Source: Rhabdothermincola_A sp041688815 (GTDB lineage: Bacteria > Actinomycetota > Acidimicrobiia > Acidimicrobiales > Acidimicrobilacustridaceae). From it: a stretch of 64,000 nt of DNA. Both the position numbers and the translations under genes were made by a program. The notes under the pieces are model-generated. The model did not search any database and was not told the origin of the DNA. It saw only the letters and a program-made list of their open reading frames with translations. Position 1 is the first letter of the stretch. The number at the start of each line of letters is the position of its first letter. Below, one piece after another: positions 24,886-33,101 of the stretch. The stretch covers positions 1-64,000 of the forward strand of contig JBDNHK010000107.1 of NCBI GenBank assembly GCA_041688815.1, in the 5' to 3' direction.

Positions 24886-26072
24886 TGCCCCGGTCCGCGA
24901 CCTCCTCCGCACCGGCGAGCGGCGGGCTGCAATCGCTGCTCGCGTCGAGAGAGATCGTCATCACGTGCGGTTCGGGAGGGGTGGGCAAGACCACGGTGGC
25001 GGCCTCGATCGCGGCCATGGCCGCCGCCCAGCTCGGCGGGAAGGTGCTGGTGCTCACGGTCGACCCGGCTCGGCGGCTGGCCACGGCACTCGGACTCGAG
25101 CAGTTCGGTAACGTCGAGACCCGAGTGCCCGACGAGCTCTTCGCCGATGCGGGCGTGTCGCCGCGCGGTGAGCTGTGGGCGGCGATGCTCGACACCAAGG
25201 AGTCGTGGGACGAGCTGGTGCGAGCCCACGCGCCCGACGCCACCACCCGCGACACCATCCTGGCCAACCCGCTGTACCGCAACATCACCGGCAAGTTCGT
25301 GCAGAGCCACGACTACATCGCCATGGAGCGCCTCTACGAGATCCACCGTTCGGGTCGCTACGACCTGATCGTGGTCGACACCCCACCGACCCGCAACGCC
25401 ATCGATTTTCTCGAGGCTCCCGAGCGGATGGCCGACTTCTTCTCGTCGCGGTTGCTTCGCTGGCTCATCACTCCGGCCCGCTCGCGCTTGGTGAACGTGG
25501 CTTCCAAGCCGTTCTACACGATCGCCGACCGCATCCTCGGCTCCCAGTTCCTCACCGACATCGCCGAGTTCTTCGTGCTCTTCCAGAGCATGTACGACGG
25601 ATTCGTCGAGCGGGCCGAGGCGGTCACGCGCACACTGTCCGACCGGCGCACCAGCTTCGTGGTGGTGTCCACCCTGGAGGACGGACCCGTTCGCGAAGCC
25701 GAGTTCTTCATCACCGAGCTCCTCCGCCGGGACCTGAACCTGGGGGCGGTGGTGCTGAACAAGGTCCTCCCGGAGTGGCTCACCGACGAGGCGGCCGGTG
25801 AGGTGGCCGCCCATCTCGTGCGAGAGCACGACGCGCTGGCCCAGACGCTCACCACCGATGACGCCGACGGTATGGGCGATCCTGCACAGGTCTCCCGCGT
25901 GCTACGCGAGGTGGGGCAGAGCTACCTCGACTATCGCGTCGTGGCCACCCGCGAACGAGAGCAGGCCGTCGAGCTCGCCAGCCACGCCGGATTCGTGGTC
26001 GCCGCCCCCTATCTCGACCACGACATCGCCGACCTGACCGGGCTCCTGGCGCTGGGTCAGCGCATCTGGTAG
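24885..26072 (+). CDS. ArsA/GET3-like ATPase (second of a pair)
   Basis: 395 aa. Walker A ITCGSGGVGKTTVAASIAAM, A' region LTVDPARRLATALGL, and switch YDLIVVDTPPTRNAIDFLEAPE. A middle segment (FFSSRLLRWLITPARSRLVN ... ILGSQFLTDIAEFFVLFQSM) is hydrophobic/helical as in GET3-type substrate regions. It is longer than its partner by 75 residues. It is co-translated with the first ATPase. Physiological cargo is unknown; the mycobacterial equivalents are linked to redox stress, which is family knowledge and not shown here. Confidence 0.82.
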   Translation: MPRSATSSAPASGGLQSLLASREIVITCGSGGVGKTTVAASIAAMAAAQLGGKVLVLTVDPARRLATALGLEQFGNVETRVPDELFADAGVSPRGELWAAMLDTKESWDELVRAHAPDATTRDTILANPLYRNITGKFVQSHDYIAMERLYEIHRSGRYDLIVVDTPPTRNAIDFLEAPERMADFFSSRLLRWLITPARSRLVNVASKPFYTIADRILGSQFLTDIAEFFVLFQSMYDGFVERAEAVTRTLSDRRTSFVVVSTLEDGPVREAEFFITELLRRDLNLGAVVLNKVLPEWLTDEAAGEVAAHLVREHDALAQTLTTDDADGMGDPAQVSRVLREVGQSYLDYRVVATREREQAVELASHAGFVVAAPYLDHDIADLTGLLALGQRIW

Positions 26073-26094
26073 CGGTCCGCGAGAGGATCTGTCC

Positions 26095-27597
26095 ATGGCC
26101 AGCCTCGCCGAGCTCGCCCGCTCGCACACCCGCCTCGGTCTTCCCGAGGTCGATCACCTCCAGCGTCTCGTGGCCACGTGGGGCCTGCTCGCCGATCTGT
26201 GCTTCGCCGACCTCATGTTGTTCGCGGGCAGCGACCACGACGCCGAGGGCCATCGGGTCGACGGGCCCGTGCCGGACAAGCCGCTGGTGGTACTCGGGCA
26301 GATCCGTCCGACGACCAGTCAGACATTGTTCCTCCAGGACTGGGTGGGTCGGGTGGTGTCGGCGTCCGAGCGGCCGTTCGTGGCCCGCTGTCTGGGCGCC
26401 GGCACCATCATGGAGGGCGAGATCCGGGGTGACGTGCGCCACGAACCGGTGCGGGAGTTGTGCATCCCCGTGATCTTCAGGGGCCGAACCGTCGGGGTGC
26501 TCACGAAGGAGTCCACCCCGACGGTGGGGCGCCAACCGGGCGAGCTGGAGCGCACCTACGTGGAGGTCTTCCACCGCTTCGCCCGCATGATTGCCAGCGG
26601 CGAGTTCCCGTTCGCCGGAGAGTTGGGCCCCAGCGAAGAGGCGCCACGCGTCGGTGACGGCGTCATCGTCCTCGACGCCGCCATGCGGGTCGCCTACTCC
26701 TCGCCCAACGGGGTCTCGGCGCTGCACCGGGTCGGGGTGCACGCCAACTCAGAAGGGATGCGCTTCGGTGAGCTGGGCCTGCCCGAGGTCGCCATGCGGA
26801 TCGCCTACGCCCAGGCCCGTCCCGCCACCGAGGAGGTGGAGCGGGGCCCCGAGATCACGGTGCTGATGCGCTTCATCCCCTTGGTGGAGAAGGGCTCGGT
26901 GAGCGGGGCGCTGGTGTTGTTGCGGGACATCTCTGAGCTGCGCCGGCGCGATCGCCTGCTGTTGAGCAAGGACGCCACCATCCGCGAGATCCACCATCGG
27001 GTGAAGAACAACCTCCAGACGATCTCGTCGCTGCTGCGCCTCCAGGGGCGCCGGCTGTCGTCACCTGAGGCCAAGGCGGCCATCGAGGAGTCGGTGCGAC
27101 GGATCCGATCCATCGCCCTGGTGCACGAGACGCTCTCCTACGAGGCCGGTGATGACGTGCCTTTCATCGAGATCGTCCGGCCGCTGGTGCGGATGGTCGA
27201 GGAAGGGCTCATCTCGCCCGAGCACCCGATCCGGTTCTCGATCCGTGGCGATGCCGGCACGTTGGCGGCCACCGTGGCCACCCCCATGGCGGTGGCGCTC
27301 ACCGAGCTCCTCCAGAACGTGGTGGACCACGCCTTCCCCGAGGGCACCGAGGGTGACCGGCACGTGGTGGTCGACCTGGCCCACGACGAGCAGCTCTTGA
27401 CCGTCACGGTCAGCGACGACGGGGTCGGGCCACCCGAGGGCTTCACCGTCGAGGCCAGCACCGGACTCGGCCTCTCGATCGTTCGTACGTTGGTGACCAC
27501 CGAGCTGGGCGGGACGATCGAGTTCCATCCCGGGGCGGGGTCGCCCGACCGACCTGGTACCACCGTGAGGGTGGTGGTCCCGTCCGATCGGGGATGA
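26095..27597 (+). CDS. pdtaS: PdtaS-type sensor histidine kinase (HisKA_2)
   Basis: 500 aa, cytosolic. Residues about 15-170 are a GAF-like sensor (H_kinase_N) domain, about 175-280 a PAS domain (GVIVLDAAMRVAYSSPNGVSAL), about 290-370 a HisKA_2 dimerisation domain with the H-box REIHHRVKNNLQTISSLLRL (His 300/301), and about 385-500 the HATPase domain (MAVALTELLQNVVDHAF, DDGVGPPEGF, STGLGLSIVRTLV). This order equals mycobacterial PdtaS, whose partner is the RNA-binding antiterminator PdtaR. The pdtaR gene is not in this window. Its convergent neighbour is whiB, as Rv3220c is to whiB1. Confidence 0.9.
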   Translation: MASLAELARSHTRLGLPEVDHLQRLVATWGLLADLCFADLMLFAGSDHDAEGHRVDGPVPDKPLVVLGQIRPTTSQTLFLQDWVGRVVSASERPFVARCLGAGTIMEGEIRGDVRHEPVRELCIPVIFRGRTVGVLTKESTPTVGRQPGELERTYVEVFHRFARMIASGEFPFAGELGPSEEAPRVGDGVIVLDAAMRVAYSSPNGVSALHRVGVHANSEGMRFGELGLPEVAMRIAYAQARPATEEVERGPEITVLMRFIPLVEKGSVSGALVLLRDISELRRRDRLLLSKDATIREIHHRVKNNLQTISSLLRLQGRRLSSPEAKAAIEESVRRIRSIALVHETLSYEAGDDVPFIEIVRPLVRMVEEGLISPEHPIRFSIRGDAGTLAATVATPMAVALTELLQNVVDHAFPEGTEGDRHVVVDLAHDEQLLTVTVSDDGVGPPEGFTVEASTGLGLSIVRTLVTTELGGTIEFHPGAGSPDRPGTTVRVVVPSDRG

Positions 27598-27601
27598 CGG
27601 G

Positions 27602-27635
27602 GGTCGAGAACGAACTCGACCTCCCCGAAGGGAGG
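27602..27635. terminator. Two overlapping stem-loops after pdtaS
   Basis: GGTCGAG (27602-27608) pairs with CTCGACC (27615-27621) around AACGAA. CCTCCC (27620-27625) pairs with GGGAGG (27630-27635) around CGAA. The two structures share two bases, so they exclude each other. They sit between convergent genes and could end transcription from either side. Confidence 0.5.
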
Positions 27636-27668
27636 CCGAGGGGTGGACTTCAGTGCGGTCTCGGTGTC

Positions 27669-27686
27669 GTCGCCGTGGTCGGCGAC
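27669..27686. terminator. Stem-loop before the whiB stop
   Basis: GTCGCCG (27669-27675) pairs with CGGCGAC (27680-27686) around a TGGT loop. It lies 22 bases past the whiB stop on the minus strand, as expected of a terminator for that gene. No T-run is present. Confidence 0.45.
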
Positions 27687-27707
27687 GGGCGGTCCCGAGG
27701 CTCGAGA

Positions 27708-28004
27708 TCAGGAGGCGCGACGCCGGGCGGTGAGCCACTGGCGTCGCAGCTTGCGGCGCTCCTCCTCGGAGGTGCCGCCCCAGATGCCCGAGTCCTGATT
27801 GGTGGTCAGGGCGAAGTCGAGGCAAGGGGCTTTGGCCTCGCATTCGTCGCACACGGCTTTGGCGCCCTCGATCTGTTCGATGGCCGGACCGGTGGTCCCG
27901 ACCGGGAAGAACAGGTCGGGATCGGTATCGCGGCAGGCGGACAGGTCGCGCCAGTCATCGGACGCAGCGGACAGGGACAACGAGCGGGACGTGGTGAGGG
28001 CCAC
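27708..28004 (-). CDS. whiB: WhiB-family iron-sulfur transcription factor (WhiB1-like)
   Basis: 98 aa. Cysteines in SAC24, VC52DEC55 and APC61 give the C-X27-C-X2-C-X5-C pattern that holds the WhiB 4Fe-4S cluster. The G[I/V]WGG turn (SGIWGGTSEEER) and basic tail (RRKLRRQW, ARRR) follow. I chose GTG 28004 because an ideal GGAGG site lies 4 bases upstream and the frame before it is not WhiB-like. Promoter -35 TTGTCA and -10 TATCTT lie about 110 bases upstream. Convergence with pdtaS mirrors mycobacterial Rv3219 (whiB1)/Rv3220c. It likely acts as a redox or NO-sensitive partner of the primary sigma factor. Confidence 0.88.
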   Translation of the reverse strand: MALTTSRSLSLSAASDDWRDLSACRDTDPDLFFPVGTTGPAIEQIEGAKAVCDECEAKAPCLDFALTTNQDSGIWGGTSEEERRKLRRQWLTARRRAS

Positions 28005-28114
28005 GGTGCCTCCACAGATAGGGCTCACGAGAGAAAGGGCTTGAGGGCCAGAACGATCGTGAAGCTGTTCACATGCCACCGCGATGAGATCATCCGTGTG
28101 GCTGGGACCTAAAC

Positions 28115-28143
28115 AAGATAGCGGTGGCCGACTGAGTTGACAA
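28115..28143 (-). promoter_or_regulatory. Sigma-70-like promoter of whiB
   Basis: Read on the minus strand: -35 TTGTCA (28143-28138), a 17-bp spacer, -10 TATCTT (28120-28115). Transcription should start near 28108, giving a leader of about 100 bases before the GTG. This is one of the two best-matched promoters in the window. Confidence 0.65.
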
Positions 28144-28211
28144 GGGGCTGTTTCGTGAGATTTCTGTCGTTCCCGTCACACCTCTCGTTCTCTCCGACCA
28201 GTGCTCTGTCG

Positions 28212-28217
28212 TAGCGT
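28212..28217 (+). promoter_or_regulatory. -10 box for leaderless glycerophosphodiesterase mRNA
   Basis: TAGCGT is followed by six bases and then the GTG start at 28224, so the start codon would be at or next to the 5' end of the mRNA. No ribosome-binding site precedes the GTG, which fits leaderless translation. Confidence 0.45.
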
Positions 28218-28223
28218 CGTCTC

Positions 28224-28916
28224 GTGACGCTGGTCATCGCCCACCGGGGGGCCTCGGTCGCCCGGCCTCCCGGCAACACCGTCGAGGCCTTCCACGCGGC
28301 CCGGGACGCAGGGGCGGACTGGGTGGAGCTCGACGTGCGGCTCACCGCGGACGGAGTGCTCGCCGTACACCACGACGACCGGCTGCCCGATGGACGCCTC
28401 ATCGCCGGCATGGCCGGCGCCGACCTCCCGACGTGGGTTCCCACTCTCACCGAGGCCCTCGATGCCTGCACGCCCATGGGGGTGAACGTGGAGATCAAGG
28501 TCGACGGCTCCGTCGCCGGTTCGATGGCCGAGCCGCGACTCGTCGCCGACGCCGTGGCTGTGCTGACCGGTCTCGCCACCCCCCGACGCTTCCTTGTGTC
28601 GTCGTTCACCTGGTCGGTCCTCGATCAGGTTCGTCAGCTCGCACCCGAACTGGCCACTGCACTCTTGGGCCTTGATCCGTCGTCGGGTCCCGACATGATC
28701 ACAGCGGCCACCACGGGAGGTCACCGTGCCGTCAGCCCCTGGGATCCGTTCGTCACCCCTGCATTGGTCGAGCGGGCCCATGGCGCCGGAATCGAGGTGC
28801 ACAGTTGGACCGTCGACGACCCTGTCCGCATGGCCGAGCTCGTGGACATGGAGGTCGACGGCATCATCACGAACGTGCCCGATTCCGCTCGCCCGATCGT
28901 CGACGCAGGCCGCTGA
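28224..28916 (+). CDS. Glycerophosphodiester phosphodiesterase
   Basis: 230 aa GDPD TIM barrel. HRGAS near the N-terminus supplies the first catalytic His, ADWVELDVRLTADGVLAVHHD the metal-binding Glu/Asp and second His, and VNVEIKVDG a third acidic ligand. The family's usual PENT motif reads PGNT here, replacing a conserved Glu. The end motif HSWTVDDPVRMAELVDMEVDGIITNVPD is complete. It cleaves glycerophosphodiesters to glycerol-3-phosphate and an alcohol. It has no signal peptide, so it is cytoplasmic. It is convergent with a lipid-kinase-like gene. Confidence 0.88.
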   Translation: MTLVIAHRGASVARPPGNTVEAFHAARDAGADWVELDVRLTADGVLAVHHDDRLPDGRLIAGMAGADLPTWVPTLTEALDACTPMGVNVEIKVDGSVAGSMAEPRLVADAVAVLTGLATPRRFLVSSFTWSVLDQVRQLAPELATALLGLDPSSGPDMITAATTGGHRAVSPWDPFVTPALVERAHGAGIEVHSWTVDDPVRMAELVDMEVDGIITNVPDSARPIVDAGR

Positions 28917-28924
28917 GCCCCCCC

Positions 28925-29872
28925 TCACGTCCGGGGCGAGGATCCGTTCCCCGTGGGTTTCGGGCACACCAGGTCGAGGACGTCGGGCTCGTAGCGCAGG
29001 GAGAGGTGCTCGACGTCACCCAGATGGTCGCCGTCGACCTGGTACGGGAACGGTCCGTAGCCGACCACCTCGATCGCGTTCACGTCGTCGTGGTGGGCCA
29101 CGTGCCGACTGGACCGCAGCCGTCGTCCTGAGCCGAGCGCCGACGCCAGGACGCCGAGCAGCGGAAGAGCATCGAGAGTGCGCAGGGTGACCACCGACAA
29201 CGCGTGGTCGAGGTCGGCGCGGGGAGCGATCGTGAAGGGGCGGGTGCCGAGGAAGGTGTAGGGGTTGGTGTTGGCGCAGATCGTGAACATCGCATCGTCG
29301 ATCGTCGGGCGACCCTGGATGCGCACGGAGAAGCGAGGGCGGCTGCGGTCATAGTGCCGTCGCCACGTGTCGAAACCGGCCCAGGCGAACAGAAGATGGC
29401 TGGCCCAGCGCTTCAGCGAGCCGCGACGCTCGACCTGAGCCACGATGGCGGCGTCGAAGCCGACCCCCACGTGGAAGAGGAAGTAGCGGCCGTTGGCCGA
29501 GCCCAGTCCGACCCGGCGGATCGAGTCGTGGGCCAGCGCGTCGAGGAGCACACCGGTGGCCTCGATGGGGTCGTCGGGGAGCCCGAGGGTGCGGGCGAAC
29601 ACGTTGGTCGAACCCCCCGGGAGCGCGGCCAGTGCGGTGCCGGTGCCGGCCAGTCCGTTGGCGGCCTCGTTCAGCGTTCCGTCGCCGCCGAGGACGACCA
29701 CCAGGTCGGCGCCGTCGGCCGCGGCACCTCGGGCCAGCCGCGTGGCGTGACCCCGACGGGAGGTTTCGGCCACGGTGACCTCGTGGTCGGCGGCGAGGGC
29801 CTTGGCGATGACCACCTGGCCGCGTGCAGTGACCGATGAGGCCGAGGCGTTGACGATGAGCAGGACCCTCAC
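28925..29872 (-). CDS. Diacylglycerol-kinase/sphingosine-kinase-like lipid kinase
   Basis: 315 aa. DAGK catalytic domain: RVLLIVNASASSVTARGQV at the start, the nucleotide-binding VVVLGGDGTLNEAANGLAGT, and ALPGGSTNVFARTLGLPDDP. The C-terminal half (FHVGVGFDAAIVAQVE, TICANTNPYTFLGTRPF, VDGDHLG) is the second beta-sandwich domain typical of YegS/DgkB-like enzymes. It phosphorylates a lipid alcohol such as diacylglycerol. It starts with GTG 29872; a TACCGT box about 10 bases upstream suggests an almost leaderless mRNA. The convergent gene hydrolyses glycerophosphodiesters, so the two may act in lipid turnover. Confidence 0.85.
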   Translation of the reverse strand: MRVLLIVNASASSVTARGQVVIAKALAADHEVTVAETSRRGHATRLARGAAADGADLVVVLGGDGTLNEAANGLAGTGTALAALPGGSTNVFARTLGLPDDPIEATGVLLDALAHDSIRRVGLGSANGRYFLFHVGVGFDAAIVAQVERRGSLKRWASHLLFAWAGFDTWRRHYDRSRPRFSVRIQGRPTIDDAMFTICANTNPYTFLGTRPFTIAPRADLDHALSVVTLRTLDALPLLGVLASALGSGRRLRSSRHVAHHDDVNAIEVVGYGPFPYQVDGDHLGDVEHLSLRYEPDVLDLVCPKPTGNGSSPRT

Positions 29873-29985
29873 AAGACCGGCGACGGTAGTGGAGCGGCGA
29901 GGGGGACGTCCCTGAGCGGGAGCGAGCGCGGCCTGGACCCCAGGGAAACCGTTCGAACAATTTGGCCTCTGGAGGTCCGACGGCC

Positions 29986-29991
29986 GAGAAT
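29986..29991 (+). promoter_or_regulatory. -10-like box for leaderless etfB mRNA
   Basis: GAGAAT lies 6 bases before the etfB ATG at 29998. TTGGCC at 29962-29967 is a possible -35 box with an 18-bp spacer. The same GAGAAT plus six bases plus ATG arrangement occurs before the acyl-CoA dehydrogenase at 35786. Confidence 0.4.
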
Positions 29992-29997
29992 GCTCGC

Positions 29998-30777
29998 ATG
30001 AACGTCGTCGTGTGCGTCAAGCAGATTCCGGACCCGGCCGACCCGGGTGCGTTGGATCCCACCACCAAGACCCTGAAGCGGGACGGCAAGCTGATCCTCG
30101 ACGAGTCCGACTCGTACGGGGTCGAGATGGCCCTCCAGCTCGTCACCGCGGCTGGTGGGGGTGAGGTCACCCTCGTGTCCATGGCCCCCAACAACGAGGT
30201 GAGCGGCTTGCGAACCGCCCTGGCCATGGGTGCGGCCAAGGCCATCCTGGTCAGTGACCCCGCTCTGGCCGGGTCCGATGCCCTCGGCACCGCCAAGGTG
30301 CTGGCCAAGGCGATCGAGAAGGTCGAGGGCGCCGACCTGGTGCTCACCGCCACGGAGTCGAGCGACGGCTACACGGGCACCGTGCCCGAGCAGATCGCCG
30401 GGCTGCTCGACCTGCCGTCGGTCACCTTCGCCAAGCAGATCGAGATCGACGGCGCCACCCTGAAGGTGCAGCGCCAGACCGACAACGGCTACGACGACGT
30501 CGAGTGCCCGCTGCCAGCCGTGGTGTCGGTGACCGCCGGCGTGGTGGAGCCCCGGTACCCGTCGTTCAAGGGGATCATGGCGGCCAAGTCCAAGCCGGTC
30601 GACACCTTCACCGTGGCCGACCTGGGCCTCGACGGTCAGGTCGGTTGGGCCGGTGCCCACCAGGAGATCGTGGCCATCGAAGCTGCTGCGGCCCGCGAAT
30701 CCGGTGAGGTCGTCGAGGACGACGGCACCGGCTTCGAGAAGATCGTCGCCTACCTCGACAACCTCAAAGTCATCTGA
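29998..30777 (+). CDS. etfB: Electron transfer flavoprotein beta subunit
   Basis: 259 aa. It begins NVVVCVKQIPDP, the classic EtfB start, with ADLVLTATESSDGYTGTVPE for AMP/nucleotide binding and the signature VTAGVVEPRYPSFKGIMAAKSKP. With EtfA it collects electrons from acyl-CoA dehydrogenases. ATG 29998 was chosen over an upstream frame because this is the conserved N-terminus. A likely leaderless promoter precedes it. A 19-bp gap separates it from etfA. Confidence 0.95.
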   Translation: MNVVVCVKQIPDPADPGALDPTTKTLKRDGKLILDESDSYGVEMALQLVTAAGGGEVTLVSMAPNNEVSGLRTALAMGAAKAILVSDPALAGSDALGTAKVLAKAIEKVEGADLVLTATESSDGYTGTVPEQIAGLLDLPSVTFAKQIEIDGATLKVQRQTDNGYDDVECPLPAVVSVTAGVVEPRYPSFKGIMAAKSKPVDTFTVADLGLDGQVGWAGAHQEIVAIEAAAARESGEVVEDDGTGFEKIVAYLDNLKVI

Positions 30778-30796
30778 GCCACCAGGAGAACATGAC

Positions 30797-31762
30797 ATGA
30801 CGCTTTCCAAGATCTGGGTGTTCGCCGAGGCCACTGACGGCAAGGTCACCACCGGCACGCTCGAACTGCTCACCAAGGCTCGTGAGCTCGCCGACACGGT
30901 CGAAGCCGTCTACGCCGGCGGCGACGCCGAGGCCATCGCCGCCACCCTGGGCGAGTACGGCGCCACCAAGGTGCTCACCACCGGCGACCTCGGTGGCGCC
31001 CTCCCCGGGGTGCCGGTGGCCGGCGCCATTGCCGACGCCGTCGCCGCGCACGGTCCGAACGCCATCGTCTTCCCCACCAGCTACGGGGGACGCGACGTCG
31101 CCGGTCGCCTCTCGGTCAAGCTCGACCGCACGGTGATCACCAACAACGTCGACATCGCCGTCGAGGGTGCCAGCCTCGTCACCACCGAGCCCGTGTTCGG
31201 TGGCGCGACCAACGTGAAGACCACGTTCACATCCGACGGCCCCTACCTCGTTCTGGTGCGGCCGAAGTCCTTTGCCGCCGAACCGTCCGCGGGCGCTCCT
31301 GCTGCGGTCGAGGCCGTTGCCGTACCCGACTCGGGCCAGAGCGGCGGGGCCAGGATCGTGAACCGTCACGTGGAGGAGCGCTCCGGTCCGTCGCTCGACG
31401 AGGCCGCCGTGGTCGTCGCCGGTGGCCGTGGTCTCGGCGAGAGCGAGAAGTTCGAGATGATCGAAGATCTGGCCAAGGCCCTCAACGGCGCCCCCGGGGC
31501 CTCCCGGGCCATCGTCGACGCCGGCTGGGTGCCCTACAGCTACCAGGTCGGCCAGACCGGCAAGGTCGTCAAGCCCACCGTCTACATCGCTGCCGGCATC
31601 TCCGGTGCCACCCAGCACATGGTGGGGATGAAGGGCGCGAAGAACATCATCGCCATCAACAAGGACGCCGAGGCCCCGATCTTCGGCATCAGCGATCTCG
31701 GCATCGTCGGCGACGTGCACAAGGTGCTCCCCGCCCTGCTCGAGGCCCTCAAGAACCGCTGA
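30797..31762 (+). CDS. etfA: Electron transfer flavoprotein alpha subunit
   Basis: 321 aa. The N-terminal domain holds KIWVFAEATDGKVTTGTLEL and FPTSYGGRDVAGRLSVKLDR. The C-terminal FAD domain has VVAGGRGLGESEKFEMIEDL, ASRAIVDAGWVPYSYQVGQT, KPTVYIAAGISGATQHMVGM and IIAINKDAEAPIFGISDLGI, the EtfA FAD signature. It forms a heterodimer with EtfB. AGGAG at 30784-30788 favours ATG 30797. The acyl-CoA dehydrogenase at 35786 is a likely electron donor. A 50-bp palindrome follows the gene. Confidence 0.96.
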   Translation: MTLSKIWVFAEATDGKVTTGTLELLTKARELADTVEAVYAGGDAEAIAATLGEYGATKVLTTGDLGGALPGVPVAGAIADAVAAHGPNAIVFPTSYGGRDVAGRLSVKLDRTVITNNVDIAVEGASLVTTEPVFGGATNVKTTFTSDGPYLVLVRPKSFAAEPSAGAPAAVEAVAVPDSGQSGGARIVNRHVEERSGPSLDEAAVVVAGGRGLGESEKFEMIEDLAKALNGAPGASRAIVDAGWVPYSYQVGQTGKVVKPTVYIAAGISGATQHMVGMKGAKNIIAINKDAEAPIFGISDLGIVGDVHKVLPALLEALKNR

Positions 31763-31813
31763 TCCACCCGTACCGCCAGCCTGACCGGCACCCGATTCGC
31801 CGGCTCCACTCGT

Positions 31814-31863
31814 GAACCTGTCTACGAACTCTGCCCTCCAGGGCAGTGTTCGTAGACAGGTTC
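31814..31863. repeat. 50-bp palindromic repeat element, copy 1
   Basis: Two 23-base arms (31814-31836 and 31841-31863) pair over their whole length except one T-T mismatch, around a TCCA loop. The left arm begins GAACCTGTCTACGAAC and the right arm ends GTTCGTAGACAGGTTC. It lies between the convergent etfA and SCO1664-like genes and could end transcription from both sides. A related, degraded 50-bp copy is at 45549-45598. Confidence 0.75.
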
Positions 31864-31902
31864 GGAGGATGGGGGCCGGCGGCTTGCTCGTCTCGTCGGT
31901 GG

Positions 31903-32613
31903 TCAGACCAGGGGCCAGGGGTAGCGCTGGCCGCTCGGGTCGGTGGGCAGCTCTTGGTTGCGGACGAGGGCCCGGGCCCGGGCCTGCACGGCGTCGCGTT
32001 CGAACACCCCGAGCAGCGCCGCCAAGGGAGCAGCAAGGTCGCCCGAGGCCAGACCGTCGAGATCGGACCGCGTGTCGTCGTCGATGGGGTCGCCGCCGAA
32101 CTCCCAGATGACCGTGCGCAGCTTGAAGTCGGCGTGGAACGAAAGGCCGTTGTCGATACCCCAGATGTGGGCGTCGGTGTCGATCAGGCAGTGCCCGCTC
32201 TTGCGGTCGGTGTTGTTGGCGACGAAGTCGAACGCCGCCATGCGACGAAACGTGTCGTGGTGGGTCTCGTCCTCGACCAGCGTGAAGTAGTGCTGTTCGA
32301 AGTCGGCGTCGACGAACGCCTGGAGCGAACCGATGCCGAGGGGCCCTTCTTCGCGCACAACGGTCAAGGGCACCAGGTCCCATCCGAGGGCGTCACTCAG
32401 CTCGTAGGCGGCGACCTCTCGGCGGTACAGGCCGTCGGGGAAGTCCCAGAGGGGGCGCTCGCCCTTGTGCGGCTTGTAGATGCCCCGGGCAGTTCGTCCG
32501 TCGAGGCAGCACTCCACCAGGAACGTGCCGTTCGAGCTCCACGGCATCCGGCCGAGGATCTCGATCTCGCCCTGCTCGAGCAGGGCCCGGTCGGTCAGTT
32601 CATTCGGGGGCAC
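31903..32613 (-). CDS. SCO1664-family kinase-like protein
   Basis: 236 aa from GTG 32613. GRMPWSSNGTFLVECCLDGR, YKPHKGERPLWDFPDGLYRR, AAFDFVANNTDRKSGHCLID and IDNGLSFHADFKLRTVIWEF show the HipA/PI3-kinase-like fold: a lysine in the YKP motif, then the catalytic D..NxDR..H and a D.G.SF metal motif. The family is SCO1664/TIGR03843 of actinobacteria. It overlaps the end of the DUF3090 gene by 19 bases and belongs to a three-gene unit with it and the phosphomutase-like protein. Substrate unknown; it may phosphorylate a lipid, protein or small molecule. Confidence 0.75.
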   Translation of the reverse strand: MPPNELTDRALLEQGEIEILGRMPWSSNGTFLVECCLDGRTARGIYKPHKGERPLWDFPDGLYRREVAAYELSDALGWDLVPLTVVREEGPLGIGSLQAFVDADFEQHYFTLVEDETHHDTFRRMAAFDFVANNTDRKSGHCLIDTDAHIWGIDNGLSFHADFKLRTVIWEFGGDPIDDDTRSDLDGLASGDLAAPLAALLGVFERDAVQARARALVRNQELPTDPSGQRYPWPLV

Positions 32614-33101
32614 GCATGCCTCCCGGGCCCCATGGGCTGGCCGCACAGGGGGCACGGGGGCCGGCCTGCGGCGACGAGCTCACGGCCGACGTGGATGAAA
32701 CCCGCGACCTGGGCCCGGCTCATCCGGATGCGGGCGCTGGGGAGCCCCTCGTCGGGGTCGTGGCCTTCGAGGGCCTCCTCGAAAGGCTCGGCCACGATCA
32801 GGATGCGGTCGTCGGCTTCCTCGTAGGCCACGGCCAGGGAGGCGATGGGCCAGGAGGTGATGGCCGCGGAGGGGTCGGGGGGAGCGCAGGCCTGCGGGAC
32901 CACGGCCGCGTCGATCGCGGGGAGATCGGCGAGGATACCGGCCAGGTAGTCGCACAACGCCGCGACCTGCGACTTCTCCAGCTTGAACAGCACCGGCACC
33001 CCGTCGTGCACCACGTTCAGGAGGAACAGCCGATCGCCGGGGTCGCCGAGCGTGCACGGCATCACGACCTCGGGGGCGGGGAAGTCGAACGATTCGATCA
33101 T
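32595..33101 (-). CDS. DUF3090 protein with C-terminal zinc ribbon
   Basis: 168 aa from ATG 33101, which overlaps the TGA of the upstream phosphomutase gene (TGATG). IESFDFPAPEVVMPCTLGDP and FLLNVVHDGVPVLFKLEKSQ match the DUF3090/TIGR03847 family. Near the C-terminus CPLCGQPMGPGRHACPR forms a CxxC...C zinc-ribbon-like knuckle. The mycobacterial member is Rv2134c. Function unknown; the conserved partners are a histidine-phosphatase-like protein and an SCO1664-type kinase. Confidence 0.85.
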   Translation of the reverse strand: MIESFDFPAPEVVMPCTLGDPGDRLFLLNVVHDGVPVLFKLEKSQVAALCDYLAGILADLPAIDAAVVPQACAPPDPSAAITSWPIASLAVAYEEADDRILIVAEPFEEALEGHDPDEGLPSARIRMSRAQVAGFIHVGRELVAAGRPPCPLCGQPMGPGRHACPRMN

